Assembly: GCF_900113335.1 (NCBI RefSeq) | Contig: NZ_FOOX01000008.1 | Location: forward strand, 1-64,000 | Length of the DNA: 64,000 bases | Direction of reading: 5' to 3' | Origin: Desulfotruncus arcticus DSM 17038 | GTDB taxonomy: Bacteria > Bacillota > Desulfotomaculia > Desulfotomaculales > Desulfallaceae | In this document: in pieces, positions 49,805-58,889 of the stretch | How positions within the stretch are numbered: the stretch's first letter is position 1 | Layout: each line of letters opens with the position of its first letter | Position numbers and translations under genes: made by a program | The notes under the pieces: generated by a model | What the model was told of the DNA's origin: nothing | Database searches by the model: none | What the model saw: only the letters and a program-made list of their open reading frames with translations

Positions 49805-49857
49805 AAAAGGCCTCCGGATTACTCACAAGCGTGATTAACGGAGGCCTTTTAATTTTT
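49805..49857 (+). terminator. Terminator of the [FeFe] hydrogenase operon
   Basis: A 12-base stem AAAAGGCCTCCG / CGGAGGCCTTTT with a 22-base loop, then TTTTTT. Confidence 0.85.
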
Positions 49858-49921
49858 TAGCTAAAAGGGTGATGCTGAGATTGTTATACAGGATAATCAA
49901 TAGGGGTATTGTTTTAAAAGC

Positions 49922-50515
49922 CTATAGGGTGTCAGTACCACGTCTCCGTGACACTCCCAATTTAATACCGTTGAAATTAATATGAAATGCCGCTATTAAG
50001 GAACCAATTAAGTCTGCAATCATATCTAAATTTGTATCAATTAAACCTTGTTGATTATGTATAGGCGGGTTAACCGTTATGTCTACAATGAATTCCAGGA
50101 GTTCAAAAATTGTACCAATACCAATACCCAACAGAGTTACGTATAAAAAATTGCTTGTTCTTGAAATAAATGAAATATCCATAAAATTTTTAATGGCTGA
50201 GTAAATAAAAAGGGTAACAGTATATGTGCCAAATACATGCAGATAGTTGTCAAAAGCAGCTGACTCTAAATAAAGGTTAAAGTATTTCCCCCCCAAACTA
50301 TGCGCAATTACAACAAGTGCAAGGCAAATATGTATGTAATTGCCAACATTAAAAGAGTACTTTTTGCCAAGGAAAATATAACCGATAAAAAGAACAGTGA
50401 CAAAAAGAACTTCACCGGCATTAGTTATTTTTTTGTCGATAGCTAAGGCAGCAATCGTTATAAATTGTATGATGATAAAAATATAATTTGTAAAATTCCT
50501 AATTACTGCTTCCAT
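49922..50515 (-). CDS. YjdF/DUF2238-like membrane protein
   Basis: A 197-residue protein with six hydrophobic spans and a short basic tail. GIGIGTIFELLEFIVDI and DTNLDMIADLIGSLIAA match the conserved acidic segments of the YjdF (DUF2238) inner-membrane family of unknown function. GGGGGAA lies upstream of ATG. It converges on the hydA terminator and stands alone. Confidence 0.68.
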   Translation of the reverse strand: MEAVIRNFTNYIFIIIQFITIAALAIDKKITNAGEVLFVTVLFIGYIFLGKKYSFNVGNYIHICLALVVIAHSLGGKYFNLYLESAAFDNYLHVFGTYTVTLFIYSAIKNFMDISFISRTSNFLYVTLLGIGIGTIFELLEFIVDITVNPPIHNQQGLIDTNLDMIADLIGSLIAAFHINFNGIKLGVSRRRGTDTL

Positions 50516-50576
50516 TAATAATTTCCCCCTTAAGCCTTTTGCTAATTTTTATAAGGGACTTTCTTAGCAAAATATA
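50516..50576. other. AT-rich spacer
   Basis: Promoter area of the YjdF-like gene; nothing else seen. Confidence 0.4.
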
Positions 50577-50684
50577 TTAATAAGTGTCAAAATTAATTGT
50601 AGCGGCCTCATTTATTTCCGCAATTATTTTATCCAAATCAATTGCGTATTTTTCGCATACCTGCTTCAGGGTTAAAAGAGAGTC
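50577..50684 (-). pseudogene. C-terminal remnant of a DUF1858-like redox protein
   Basis: On the minus strand the frame reads LLTLKQVCEKYAIDLDKII, then AEINEA and a stop 8 residues later, matching the C-terminal half of small DUF1858/ScdA-type disulfide proteins (typical pattern ...A..YGIDLDKLL.ELN.A). The frame meets a stop at the upstream side and the N-terminal part with its Cys-x-x-Cys is missing, so this is a truncated copy. No ribosome site or start codon. Confidence 0.5.
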
Positions 50685-51067
50685 TCACAACAACTACAAA
50701 CAGGCGGTCTGTGAGCGCAAATTCCAACAAACCCCCCCCACCCATTACGTGAATAAGGCCAACCCATCCTCTGAGTATACACACCCTTACTGTGAGTATG
50801 TCATCAGTTTATTTACCAGAAAAGCTTTATTTAAGCGCTCTACACAGGGCGCTTATTTTGGTTACCAGTATAAATCAGTCTTAGCAATAATGCTTCACCT
50901 TTTACTTTGGAGCTATCAGGTAAAATGGATAAAAAATAGCAAGGAGGGTGGAATCAGGTCGCAAACCTTTAAGCCAGCTTACATATCATCTTCCAATGAG
51001 CAATAGAAAGTGGCTGATTACGAATGGAAATTAGTACTGCACAAAATCCAAAGGGGGGAATAACTTT
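50685..51067. other. Region without a supported gene
   Basis: A hairpin AAGCGCTC / GGGCGCTT followed by ATTTTGG (50833-50860) looks like a plus-strand terminator with nothing upstream that it obviously serves. The rest has low coding content on both strands. The final bases hold the ribosome site of the next gene (AAAGGGGGGAA). Confidence 0.4.
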
Positions 51068-52054
51068 ATGCTGGATTTGTATGAGAACCTTGCTTCTCAG
51101 ATAAAATGCCCTACAGATCACCTTGACTTACTCAAATCAATTATCCCTGGTAAACTGGTGCCGATTTTGCTATATTGTAGTACTTGGTCAACGCCCAAAG
51201 ACATAGCAAAAGAACTCGGGTTACCTTTGGAAAAGATTGAGCTCGACATAAATAAGCTTTTTAAGGACGGAATGATATCCCGTAATAAAAAATATTTTAA
51301 AACGAGGAGCTTTTATGGCATCATTAATACCCTTTTGGGAGAAGGAAAACTGGAGCAGTTAGCTAATAGAGATAGGGCAAAAATCGTAGATTTTTATATG
51401 CAATCGAGAATACAAATTTATGACAGGTATATAGATCAAGGCCGTTTAAAGGCATCTTCAAGAGTACTAACAACAGGCGAAGCTCTTAAACATCATGAAC
51501 ATTTACATGCTGCCGGCAGCTCCGCAATAGTCACCCAGGATGAGGCATATAATATTTTAAATCGAGCTAATAATTATGCACTGGTTTCATGCTCATGCCG
51601 CTTAACCTTCCGGAATTGCCATAAACCAATTAATACATGCATTAATCTAAACGAATCTGCCAATGAATTGCTGGAACGGGGAATAGGTCGGCAAATAACG
51701 TTGGAAGAGTGCCAGGAGATTTTAACTATTGCAGACAGAGAAGGGTTGGTCCACATAGCTATCTCCGCTCCCGGCCAATCAGACTATGCTCTTTGTTCTT
51801 GCTGCAGCTGCTGCTGTCACGACTTACAAGCTTTACTAAAATACAATCGTTCGAACTGGGTTCAAAAAGCGAATGTGATTGTTCAGGATGACCCTCAAAA
51901 ATGCATTAATTGTTTTAATTGTGTTGAACGTTGTGTTTTTGGAGCCCGGAAAAACATAAATGAGCAATTAGTTTATAACCCGGAATTATGTTACGGATGT
52001 GGGCTTTGTATAACATCTTGCCCTGCTGGCGCTATTACTTTAAAAAAACGCTAA
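51068..52054 (+). CDS. Winged-helix / iron-sulfur protein, putative redox regulator
   Basis: A 328-residue protein. Residues 28-75 look like a winged helix (LVPILLYCSTWSTPKDIAKELGL, ELDINKLFKDGMISR). The middle has SCSCRLTFRNC, then YALCSCCSCCCHDL, a dense cysteine run. The C-terminus carries two [4Fe-4S] motifs (CINCFNCVERC, CYGCGLCITSCPAGA). Similar DNA-binding-plus-ferredoxin proteins exist in sulfate reducers and dehalogenating Firmicutes as uncharacterised 4Fe-4S proteins. A redox-responsive regulator is plausible but not shown. AAAGGGGGGAA upstream. Confidence 0.7.
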   Translation: MLDLYENLASQIKCPTDHLDLLKSIIPGKLVPILLYCSTWSTPKDIAKELGLPLEKIELDINKLFKDGMISRNKKYFKTRSFYGIINTLLGEGKLEQLANRDRAKIVDFYMQSRIQIYDRYIDQGRLKASSRVLTTGEALKHHEHLHAAGSSAIVTQDEAYNILNRANNYALVSCSCRLTFRNCHKPINTCINLNESANELLERGIGRQITLEECQEILTIADREGLVHIAISAPGQSDYALCSCCSCCCHDLQALLKYNRSNWVQKANVIVQDDPQKCINCFNCVERCVFGARKNINEQLVYNPELCYGCGLCITSCPAGAITLKKR

Positions 52055-52369
52055 CTGTCTAAAAAAATCCTCATGGAATATCCAAAATGAATAACAACTG
52101 ACACAAGGGCGGGCGGAGAGGTTACTGTGCCATTAACAATTTCCTCCAAACCTCTTTTTGCCAAGCATTTGCAAATATTATTATGTGCATTTTCCGGGGA
52201 CTCAATTTTCAATTTATATAATTTTTACATTTGTGTTACTATATTAACATACTGTTCATCAAGTTGGTAAGCCCGCTAACCTTTTACTTTAAGGTAAAAC
52301 GGGCTTTTTCTATAGCGTGCTGCTTAATGCGATATATGAATGTAATATGTATATGTATTGAGATCTTAT
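52055..52369. other. Intergenic region with one terminator
   Basis: No gene supported. It contains the terminator at 52269 and AT-rich sequence near 52200. Confidence 0.5.
52269..52312. terminator. Terminator between convergent genes
   Basis: AAGCCCG / CGGGCTT with an inner stem CCTT / AAGG, then TTTTTC on the plus strand. Confidence 0.7.
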
Positions 52370-53542
52370 TTATACTACTCTGATTATTTCCTCAACCTCA
52401 CTTATTTTTATGCCCCTTTTTTTCAGTTCACCAAAAAATGGCTCGGGTTGAATACATTGTTCAGGAGCAAGCACACCCTTTTGTTTAATCTCCCCCCCGG
52501 CAAGCAACTGCGCCCCAATTGAAGCAGGCCATTCTGTGGCATCGCAAAGATCAGCATTTATGACATAGGTATATTTAGCAGTTGAATTATTTTTATCTCC
52601 CACCACCTCTATAATTAACGAACCGTAACCCGGTGTAGGTAATGATTTTAATACTCTTTCCACCTGATAACGCGTCTCTTCTGCCTCCATCAGGGTATGA
52701 AAGAATTCCATTGCGAAATCCCTTGGAGCTATTAATGTCTCATTAATTTTTATTGGAGTCATGGAAAAAAGTCCAAGTTTAACTATTTGATTTATTGTTT
52801 CTTGGACAATCAAAGGATAAAGCGATCCCCTAACTGTGACCGTTTTAACACCTTGTATAAACATTGGCAGGGTTATGTGTTCCGAATGACCAATATAGGG
52901 GACTTCCACCAGACCGAAGGGATCAGGGAACCTAACTGATTTTTTGCCCTCTTTTACGGGTGAGATTAATTCATATTTATTATCAATAAAAATCGGGATC
53001 TTACCATCCAGTGCGTGAAAAAAATGAAGAGCGACAGCATGTCCACCAGGCCCGGCCCCTGCAATCCATGAAATATTGATTGTATTTACCCGGTCTAATT
53101 TCCCAGCTGCATAACTAACACATACATTGCTCAATCCAGGGGTAACCCCCAAGCCAATTATAACTGGTATTCCTGCCTTTTTTGCCTCGTCATGAAACTT
53201 AAAGGCCTCTTTGGTTGAATCATAATCGTCATTAATATCAACGTAAGGCACTTTTGCATCAATTGCTGCTTTTATCGTCTTAACACCATAGCTATAAAAC
53301 GGACCAATAGCACTAACCACAGCATCTGCACCCTTAATTGCTTCAACCAAACTATTATGATCATCGGCATCAACAAATTGTACAGATACTTTTGTTCCAC
53401 TCGTATTGAATTCATTGGCAAGTATATGAGCGCCATCAATGTTACAATCTGCTATAACAACTTCTGATACACAGCTTTTGATTAGATCCCTTACTATCCC
53501 AGAGCCCTCAAAACCAGCTCCACCAAAAACGACAATTCGCAT
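52370..53542 (-). CDS. Saccharopine dehydrogenase-like oxidoreductase
   Basis: A 390-residue NAD(P)-dependent oxidoreductase. The N-terminus VVFGGAGFEGSGIVRDLI is a Rossmann fold with GxGxxG-like glycines; VVSAIGPFYSYG and YVDINDDYDST follow the family pattern, and GLGVTPGLSNV marks the catalytic domain. Members include saccharopine, carboxynorspermidine and polyketide-related reductases; substrate not assignable. AGGAGG sits before ATG. Stand-alone, lower GC than the hydrogenase genes. Confidence 0.75.
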   Translation of the reverse strand: MRIVVFGGAGFEGSGIVRDLIKSCVSEVVIADCNIDGAHILANEFNTSGTKVSVQFVDADDHNSLVEAIKGADAVVSAIGPFYSYGVKTIKAAIDAKVPYVDINDDYDSTKEAFKFHDEAKKAGIPVIIGLGVTPGLSNVCVSYAAGKLDRVNTINISWIAGAGPGGHAVALHFFHALDGKIPIFIDNKYELISPVKEGKKSVRFPDPFGLVEVPYIGHSEHITLPMFIQGVKTVTVRGSLYPLIVQETINQIVKLGLFSMTPIKINETLIAPRDFAMEFFHTLMEAEETRYQVERVLKSLPTPGYGSLIIEVVGDKNNSTAKYTYVINADLCDATEWPASIGAQLLAGGEIKQKGVLAPEQCIQPEPFFGELKKRGIKISEVEEIIRVV

Positions 53543-54052
53543 CTAAAAAAACCTCCTCTAAATAATTGTATTTTTCGACAATACTAGCATGTATAGCCTT
53601 AAACTGTTGGCTTGTACTTAAAAATTTTTTTTAAGTTAAAAATCTCTCAAACAATAGAAAATTAGAATTTAATTATAAATAATGATGTTTTGTATTTATT
53701 TTATTATATACAAATGTTGAATCAAATTGAATCAATGGCATTTTTACAAAAACAGATGAACACTATGTACAATAATCATGTTTATACTATTTAAAACTCC
53801 GTATAACTACGGAAATTGAAGTCTTGCTATCTGCATTTCGATGATTAACAAAAGTACGATAGCTTTAAAAAAAAATGATACACGGACATTTTTGCTTCAG
53901 TATCTTAGTTATATATGTAATATTTTCTAAACATTCTTATGGTAGCAATTGTCAACCATATGTAGTAATATATAGTAAAATTATATGAACTTGAATTTGG
54001 CAAAAGATTATGGAATATATATCATTATGTATTTTTAAAGGGGGAAATACCG
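53543..54052. other. 510-base AT-rich intergenic region
   Basis: No coding frame supported. A small hairpin TCCGTA-TAAC-TACGGA (53798-53813) closely resembles one downstream of the next gene (55060-55077). Contains the divergent promoters of the flanking genes; GGGGGAAA is the ribosome site for 54053. Confidence 0.5.
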
Positions 54053-54970
54053 ATGATAGAAAACCAAGTCAGCCGTTCCGCACTAATGGCCGCCTATATT
54101 CGAGCCTATCATTCCCTTCACGACGAACCCAAAATTTTCGATGATTTTTTAGCCCACCTCATAATGCCAGAAGAGAGACAAGAATTTATCGAACAGGGCC
54201 TGGTAAATTCTCTCCAATTTATTGATCCTGAACGTACAAAGCTATGTCCGGATAAGTCAACCGCATTGGCGTGGTTGGTACAAACTGTGCTGCCATCATC
54301 CATAATGCTAAGCCGCGCACGGTATACGGAAAACAGGCTTAAGCAGGCTGTCAAACAAGGGATACGACAGTATGTGATCCTCGGGGCGGGTATGGATACC
54401 TTTGCATTCCGACAGCCGGAGATGTTAGACCAGCTTCACATTTACGAGGTTGACCATCCCGCCACACAAACCTATAAGATCCACCGTCTCGTTGAGTTAG
54501 GTTGGGAAGCTCCCACTCAACTGCACTTCGTTCCGGTGGATTTCACGCAGGACAGTCTAGCAGCAGCACTAACGCACTCATCATATAACCCACAGGTTAA
54601 AAGCTTCTTTAGCTGGCTGGGTGTTACTTATTACCTGCCCCGCGATGCGGTGTTCGCCACGTTTCGTACTATCGCCGGTATCGCCCCTGCGGGCAGTACA
54701 GTCATCTTTGATTATTTGGATACCGATGCATTTATCCCCGAGAAAGCGGCAAAATACATGCAAATATGGTTGGATAGCGTGCGGCGGGCGGGTGAGCCAC
54801 TAAAATCGGGCTATGACCCATCCATGATCGCTGCGGATCTCGAAGATCAAGGTCTACGCCTCCATGAGAATTTAAGCCCAGCCGAGATCGAAAAACGCTA
54901 TTTCCATGGACGAATGGATCAATATCATGCGCTGGAGCATGCGAACTTGGCATGTGCAGTGGTCAAATAG
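54053..54970 (+). CDS. LCMT/Ppm-type SAM-dependent methyltransferase
   Basis: A 305-residue methyltransferase of the leucine carboxyl methyltransferase-like (Tcmp/Ppm) family: SRSALMAAYIRAYHS, SRARYTENRLKQAV, YVILGAGMDTFAFR (SAM site), YEVDHPATQTYK and FFSWLGVTYYLPRDAVFATF. The family methylates carboxylates of small molecules or polyketides. GGGGGAAA lies before ATG. It is flanked by near-identical small hairpins at 53798 and 55060, and no biosynthetic genes adjoin, so a recent arrival is possible. Confidence 0.8.
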   Translation: MIENQVSRSALMAAYIRAYHSLHDEPKIFDDFLAHLIMPEERQEFIEQGLVNSLQFIDPERTKLCPDKSTALAWLVQTVLPSSIMLSRARYTENRLKQAVKQGIRQYVILGAGMDTFAFRQPEMLDQLHIYEVDHPATQTYKIHRLVELGWEAPTQLHFVPVDFTQDSLAAALTHSSYNPQVKSFFSWLGVTYYLPRDAVFATFRTIAGIAPAGSTVIFDYLDTDAFIPEKAAKYMQIWLDSVRRAGEPLKSGYDPSMIAADLEDQGLRLHENLSPAEIEKRYFHGRMDQYHALEHANLACAVVK

Positions 54971-55059
54971 AGTTCCGCGTTTTCTACGTTTGCAAGCTGT
55001 TTTTGCGATAGCTGAATGTAGCTTACAATACCATTGGCATCACCCCAAAAAAAGAAAAA

Positions 55060-55077
55060 CTCCGTATATTTACGGAG
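55060..55077 (+). terminator. Small hairpin after the methyltransferase
   Basis: CTCCGTA-TATT-TACGGAG, similar to the hairpin at 53798. No strong T-tract. Confidence 0.45.
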
Positions 55078-55159
55078 ATGTAGTGTCTATTTTCCGCCGG
55101 CATGCATGGGACTCGGCAAATATAAAGGCCTGGTGAATCATTAATGATTCGCTAAGTAT

Positions 55160-55765
55160 TTATGCAAAACGCCTTCTCCGCATTAGGCAAACCCAGGCTC
55201 TAGGCGGGTTTGGGCGGTTAGATCCAAAATGGCTTGAAACGAGCGAAAGGATTTCGAAGTAGGGCTCCACAGAGTTAATAATATCTTTGGCAGTACGCTG
55301 CGGTGGACCCGGGCCATCACGTTGTTCATCAGCGTTGCCAACAATACTTAGCCACAGGCCATCTTTTTCTAAATAGGCAGCGACATTTTCAGCGAAGCTC
55401 TTTCGTTCTTCATCCGAATTTAATGAATGAAAACAGCCTCTATCAAACGCAAAGCCAAATGGCCCCCCTTCAATTTTGTTTATAAGAAAGTCAATCACAA
55501 TAAAGGTACATTTGACATTAGCTTTCGAAGCTTCCTCTATAGCCTTTTGTATTGCAATTTCCGATGTATCAATACCTATCACATCAAAGTTTTTCTGGGA
55601 TAGCCAGATGGAGTTATTGCCAGTTCCGCATCCTATATCCAGTGCTTTACAGGGTTTTATGTCCATCGTAGTTGCAGTCTGAATAAGGTTAAAATCAGGT
55701 TTGCCAATATCCCAAGGAGTATCGCCTGCTTTATATCTTTTCTTGTAACGTTCCTCTATCATCAT
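55160..55765 (-). CDS. Class I SAM methyltransferase (TehB/thiopurine-like)
   Basis: A 201-residue methyltransferase. W DIGKPDF, then ALDIGCGTGNNSIWLSQKNF (motif I), VIGIDTSEIAIQKA (motif II), FDRGCFHSLNSDERK-like FDRGCFHSL, and a late RAWVCLMRR strand. Relatives detoxify tellurite or thiols or act on small molecules. The start at 55765 (MMIEERYKKRY) follows TAGGAGG by 10 bases. Its 5 prime end lies 20 bases from an attC-like element. Confidence 0.75.
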   Translation of the reverse strand: MMIEERYKKRYKAGDTPWDIGKPDFNLIQTATTMDIKPCKALDIGCGTGNNSIWLSQKNFDVIGIDTSEIAIQKAIEEASKANVKCTFIVIDFLINKIEGGPFGFAFDRGCFHSLNSDEERKSFAENVAAYLEKDGLWLSIVGNADEQRDGPGPPQRTAKDIINSVEPYFEILSLVSSHFGSNRPNPPRAWVCLMRRRRFA

Positions 55766-55785
55766 CTTGTTTAAACCTCCTACAC

Positions 55786-55924
55786 ACATAACGTGTTCTT
55801 CAGCGGTGCACCACTTGCCGCGAACCCGCTGATTCAGTGTCCGGGCTCAATTTTACTCGGGTTCCATCTTTCAAGGCATCCTGGTGGGAATCGCCTGGAC
55901 ATCCACTGGAACAAATTGTTAGGC
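55786..55924 (+). repeat. attC-like integron recombination site (candidate)
   Basis: The right end is GTTAGGC, a perfect R-prime box; the left end ACATAAC is an R-double-prime box with one mismatch. Inside these, GTTCTTCAGCGG (left) pairs imperfectly with CCACTGGAAC (right). Length 139 bases is within the attC range. No integrase is in the window. Confidence 0.4.
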
Positions 55925-56337
55925 CTTTCTTCTATCCACTATTATACTTTGTAACCTAATTATTGCAACATATAAATGTAATATGCGAAAAGGATGGGAG
56001 GATTTTCACTAGCTTTGGTAGTGTCGATTAGTAAAACCCCCTGCTATTTTGTTGATTAAGAAATATGAAACAGAGCTGTCGAAACAGCTCATCTGTTAAT
56101 CATCAGCCAGGGTGTTGAGACCAAACCTTTCGGCTTATTCATAAATGGTATAGGGAGGCCTTAGAAGCTATCAACTCAACTGTTTTTCCAAAGCCAACAT
56201 CACCGCTTCTAATCAGTTCAATTACCTTTTGCTGAGATCGATCAAGTAACTAGAAGACCTGGAGCCGACAAAATCCATCTACAATCTGGTTCGGTAATGT
56301 ATAATAGTGTTAACTCGGCAACGAAAGGGGTTTGATT
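55925..56337. other. Intergenic region with hairpin and fragment
   Basis: A hairpin GAGCTGT-CGAA-ACAGCTC near 56073-56090 and the coding fragment at 56139. GAAAGGGG precedes the next gene. Confidence 0.4.
56139..56249 (-). pseudogene. Decayed coding fragment
   Basis: The minus strand reads LLDRSQQKVIELIRSGDVGF and 16 further residues to a TGA, preceded by an in-frame TAG and no start codon. The composition is protein-like. Origin not recognised; possibly the end of a lost regulator or transposase-related gene. Confidence 0.35.
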
Positions 56338-57720
56338 ATGGGTCCGGAAGAATACTTTACGGAAGGGAAAAAAGATAATTACCTCCCTGCCAAAGCCGGC
56401 AGGATGCCCATCCCCGTAAACCCCGTGGTGTACGCCGCATTACGTGCCATATACGCCGGCGGTCCGGGCTGTCGCTGGAAGTCAGACTCCTACGGGAGGC
56501 CCTATTATTCTTACCAGGCGCGGGACGGGCAGATAAATATTTTTTTCGACCCGCCCTACCCCCCATATCAAGGCTATATGCCCTGGTCAAGCAGGGACAT
56601 GGAAAAAGCCGCAGAGTTACCTAAACTACACCTCAGCCCGCGTTGGCAATACATCTACATGGGAAGCATCAGGGAAGCGGTACGAAATCTGTCCGTTGAA
56701 ACAGCCGATGTTTTCCTGATCCTAATGGCCGAGATATCCCGTCTGCACGATCCCCGGTACGATACCGCCATGATACGGCTGGAAGACATTGCTGCCTACA
56801 GGTCGGTAAAAATCAGACACGGCAGTGCTTCCAACCTTTACCGGGAATTCAGGGATGAGATTTTGAGATTGGCGGATTTGCGGCTTACGATGAGGTGGCG
56901 CGACTATAAAAGGGGCGGCAATTTGATCTTCGGCAGGGAACGGGCCGACAAGCTGCTGGATATTGTTGACATTGAGTACAAGCGGGACGACACCCGGTGG
57001 ACTTCTGTCAGTATCCGCTGCGGTCAAGCGTTGGCCGGCTTTTTAAACCCGGACGGTTTGAGATGGGTGGGGTATTACAGCCGAGCGTTACTTCAATTAA
57101 ACCCCTACAGGGAAGGAATTGCCAAAAAAATGGGCACCTACTGGATAATGATTGGTGTAACGGCGGGGAAAAGGGGCGAAAAGCCACGGGCAACCCCATC
57201 TACCATCCTTGATTTTTGCGGTGAGAAAGTAAACTGGCGCAACCCCGGGCAAACGGTTGACACCTTTATCAAGTCGCACGAACTGCTCCGGGGAATAGGG
57301 ATTCTGGAAGAAACACCGGTTCTGGAACCGCCCGACAGGAATAAAGGTTATTTTAAAAAATGGCTGCAGACTCCTTTAGCGGTCAAGCTTTCGGATAACC
57401 TCTGGAGGATAGAAGGCAAAACCAATAAAAAAGTGTTAACACGCCACCGAACACCTTTAAATTGTCAAGTTCCCGGCAATGCGGAAGAATTGCAGACCAC
57501 CCCGCACCTGATCCGGCAATTCAGGTCGGTTTTCGGGATCCACCAGGAAGAACTCGCCCGCTCAGTGAATGTTGCCAGGCAGACCCTTTCCAATTATGAA
57601 CGCTGTCGGCGAAAACTTCCCTACGAGGTAGCCGAACGAATCCTGGCGGTCTGGGAGCGCAAATCCAGACAAAATCATACCCACCGACCTGATCAAAGGG
57701 CGCAGCTAACTAATTCATAA
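56338..57720 (+). CDS. Rep-like protein with C-terminal XRE HTH
   Basis: A 460-residue protein. The long N-terminal part contains VSIRCGQALAGF and YYSRALLQLNPYREGIAKKMG, which resemble winged-helix replication initiators of plasmids; the C-terminal 70 residues are an XRE helix-turn-helix (FGIHQEELARSVNVARQTLSNYE). I cannot confirm an initiator role. ATG 56338 is 7 bases after GAAAGGGG. GC content is higher than in the neighbouring AT-rich genes. It may derive from an integrative element; no relaxase or integrase is in view. Confidence 0.55.
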   Translation: MGPEEYFTEGKKDNYLPAKAGRMPIPVNPVVYAALRAIYAGGPGCRWKSDSYGRPYYSYQARDGQINIFFDPPYPPYQGYMPWSSRDMEKAAELPKLHLSPRWQYIYMGSIREAVRNLSVETADVFLILMAEISRLHDPRYDTAMIRLEDIAAYRSVKIRHGSASNLYREFRDEILRLADLRLTMRWRDYKRGGNLIFGRERADKLLDIVDIEYKRDDTRWTSVSIRCGQALAGFLNPDGLRWVGYYSRALLQLNPYREGIAKKMGTYWIMIGVTAGKRGEKPRATPSTILDFCGEKVNWRNPGQTVDTFIKSHELLRGIGILEETPVLEPPDRNKGYFKKWLQTPLAVKLSDNLWRIEGKTNKKVLTRHRTPLNCQVPGNAEELQTTPHLIRQFRSVFGIHQEELARSVNVARQTLSNYERCRRKLPYEVAERILAVWERKSRQNHTHRPDQRAQLTNS

Positions 57721-57724
57721 ATAT

Positions 57725-57751
57725 CTGGAGTTGTCCCCTTGACAACTCCAG
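57725..57751. terminator. Two-way hairpin between convergent genes
   Basis: CTGGAGTTGTC, 5-base loop, GACAACTCCAG, perfect 11-base stem between the Rep-like gene and the LysR gene. Confidence 0.7.
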
Positions 57752-57762
57752 GTAACAGGTAA

Positions 57763-58692
57763 TTATTTTTGATTATAGGGCATGTCGCTGATTAATCTCT
57801 GCACAATTTTTTCGTCTGAAATAAACGTGCGAAAGGCCCTGGAGGCAAGACTTTCTTTATCAGGGCGGTTCCAGGCCAGGTAAAACTCGTAGCTTAAATT
57901 TACCCCGTGCATTTTAATCTCTCCCAGGTCGCCTTTATTTAGTAATTCACCCGCCGCCCAGCTGGAAACAACCCCGATCCCGAGTCCCAGCCGCACTGCA
58001 TTTATAACTGCCTGGGCGCTGCCCAATTCCAGGACGCTGGTGAACTGATCCAGCGTTATATTATGCTTCAAAAATTGTTGTTCCAGGGCCTGCCTGCTGC
58101 CCGCCCCCACTTCACGCACAACTATGGATTCGCTGGTCAGCGCAGTGATGGGAACCTCCTCCCCGCATAACGGGTGCCACGGAGGTGTTATCACCAGCAT
58201 CCGGTCGGTCAGCCAGGGCTGGCACTCCACTCCGTCGGCTTTAACCGGATACCCGACAATGCCGATTTCAACATCCCTGTCTTTAATCCACCGGGTAACC
58301 TGAGCGCTGCCCCCTATCTGCAGGCTTACTGTCACAGCCGGGTGCTGTTCCCTGAAACCCCCGATAATCACGGGCAGCAGGCATTCTCCCGCCACGGGCA
58401 CAGCGCCCAGCTGCAAATGACCCGCTTTGACTTCCCTTAAATCATCGATACCGGCCTTAATCTTGTTATATTGCCGGATCATCTGCATGGCCACCGGGAA
58501 AAGCAGCCTGCCCGCTTCAGTTAACACCACCTTCTTCTCCGCCCGTTCAAAAAGGGTGATATTTAATTCTTCTTCCAGGGATTTAATTTGAAAGCTTATG
58601 GCCGGCTGGCTCATATCCAGCTGGGCTGCAGCTCTGGTGAAATTTTTTAGCTGGGCGATAAGCAGAAAAGCCTCTAATTGTTTTATATTCAA
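57763..58692 (-). CDS. LysR-family transcription regulator
   Basis: A 309-residue LTTR. Residues 1-60: winged helix (QLEAFLLIAQLKNFTRAAAQLDMSQPAISFQIKSLEEEL). Residues 90-300: effector-binding domain with GAVPVAGECLLPVIIGGF, GYPVKADG and VRLGLGIGVVSSWAA. Close in layout to CysL/selenium-metabolism LTTRs. It lies downstream of the exported hydrogenase operon behind a strong terminator, so it is a separate unit but could still regulate it. Confidence 0.87.
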   Translation of the reverse strand: MNIKQLEAFLLIAQLKNFTRAAAQLDMSQPAISFQIKSLEEELNITLFERAEKKVVLTEAGRLLFPVAMQMIRQYNKIKAGIDDLREVKAGHLQLGAVPVAGECLLPVIIGGFREQHPAVTVSLQIGGSAQVTRWIKDRDVEIGIVGYPVKADGVECQPWLTDRMLVITPPWHPLCGEEVPITALTSESIVVREVGAGSRQALEQQFLKHNITLDQFTSVLELGSAQAVINAVRLGLGIGVVSSWAAGELLNKGDLGEIKMHGVNLSYEFYLAWNRPDKESLASRAFRTFISDEKIVQRLISDMPYNQK

Positions 58693-58762
58693 TATTGACC
58701 ACCACTGTTTCGTTTATTTGCTAATATACTGCCTATAATACCATAGAAATAATAAAAAAACA

Positions 58763-58793
58763 GGCGAATGGAAGGGGATTACATCCATTCGCC
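58763..58793 (-). terminator. Terminator of the tat-hydrogenase operon
   Basis: GGCGAATGG / CCATTCGCC with a 13-base loop, then TGTTTTTTTATT on the minus strand. Just upstream, two CCGGCCGG blocks (near 58814 and 58840) can form another stem. Confidence 0.85.
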
Positions 58794-58889
58794 GCTACAC
58801 GGGATCATTTTCCGGCCGGTTTAATGTACTAATGTACCCCGGCCGGTTTATATTAATAGAGGTCAAGAGACCTGCCAAGGCAAATAATA

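Noticed and set aside
50584..51006. 140-codon plus-strand frame
   Set aside because: No ribosome site, odd composition, and it overlaps the DUF1858 remnant on the other strand and a terminator hairpin.
55786..57720. Complete integron or integrative element
   Set aside because: No integrase, relaxase or second attC site was found; only a candidate attC and a Rep-like gene.
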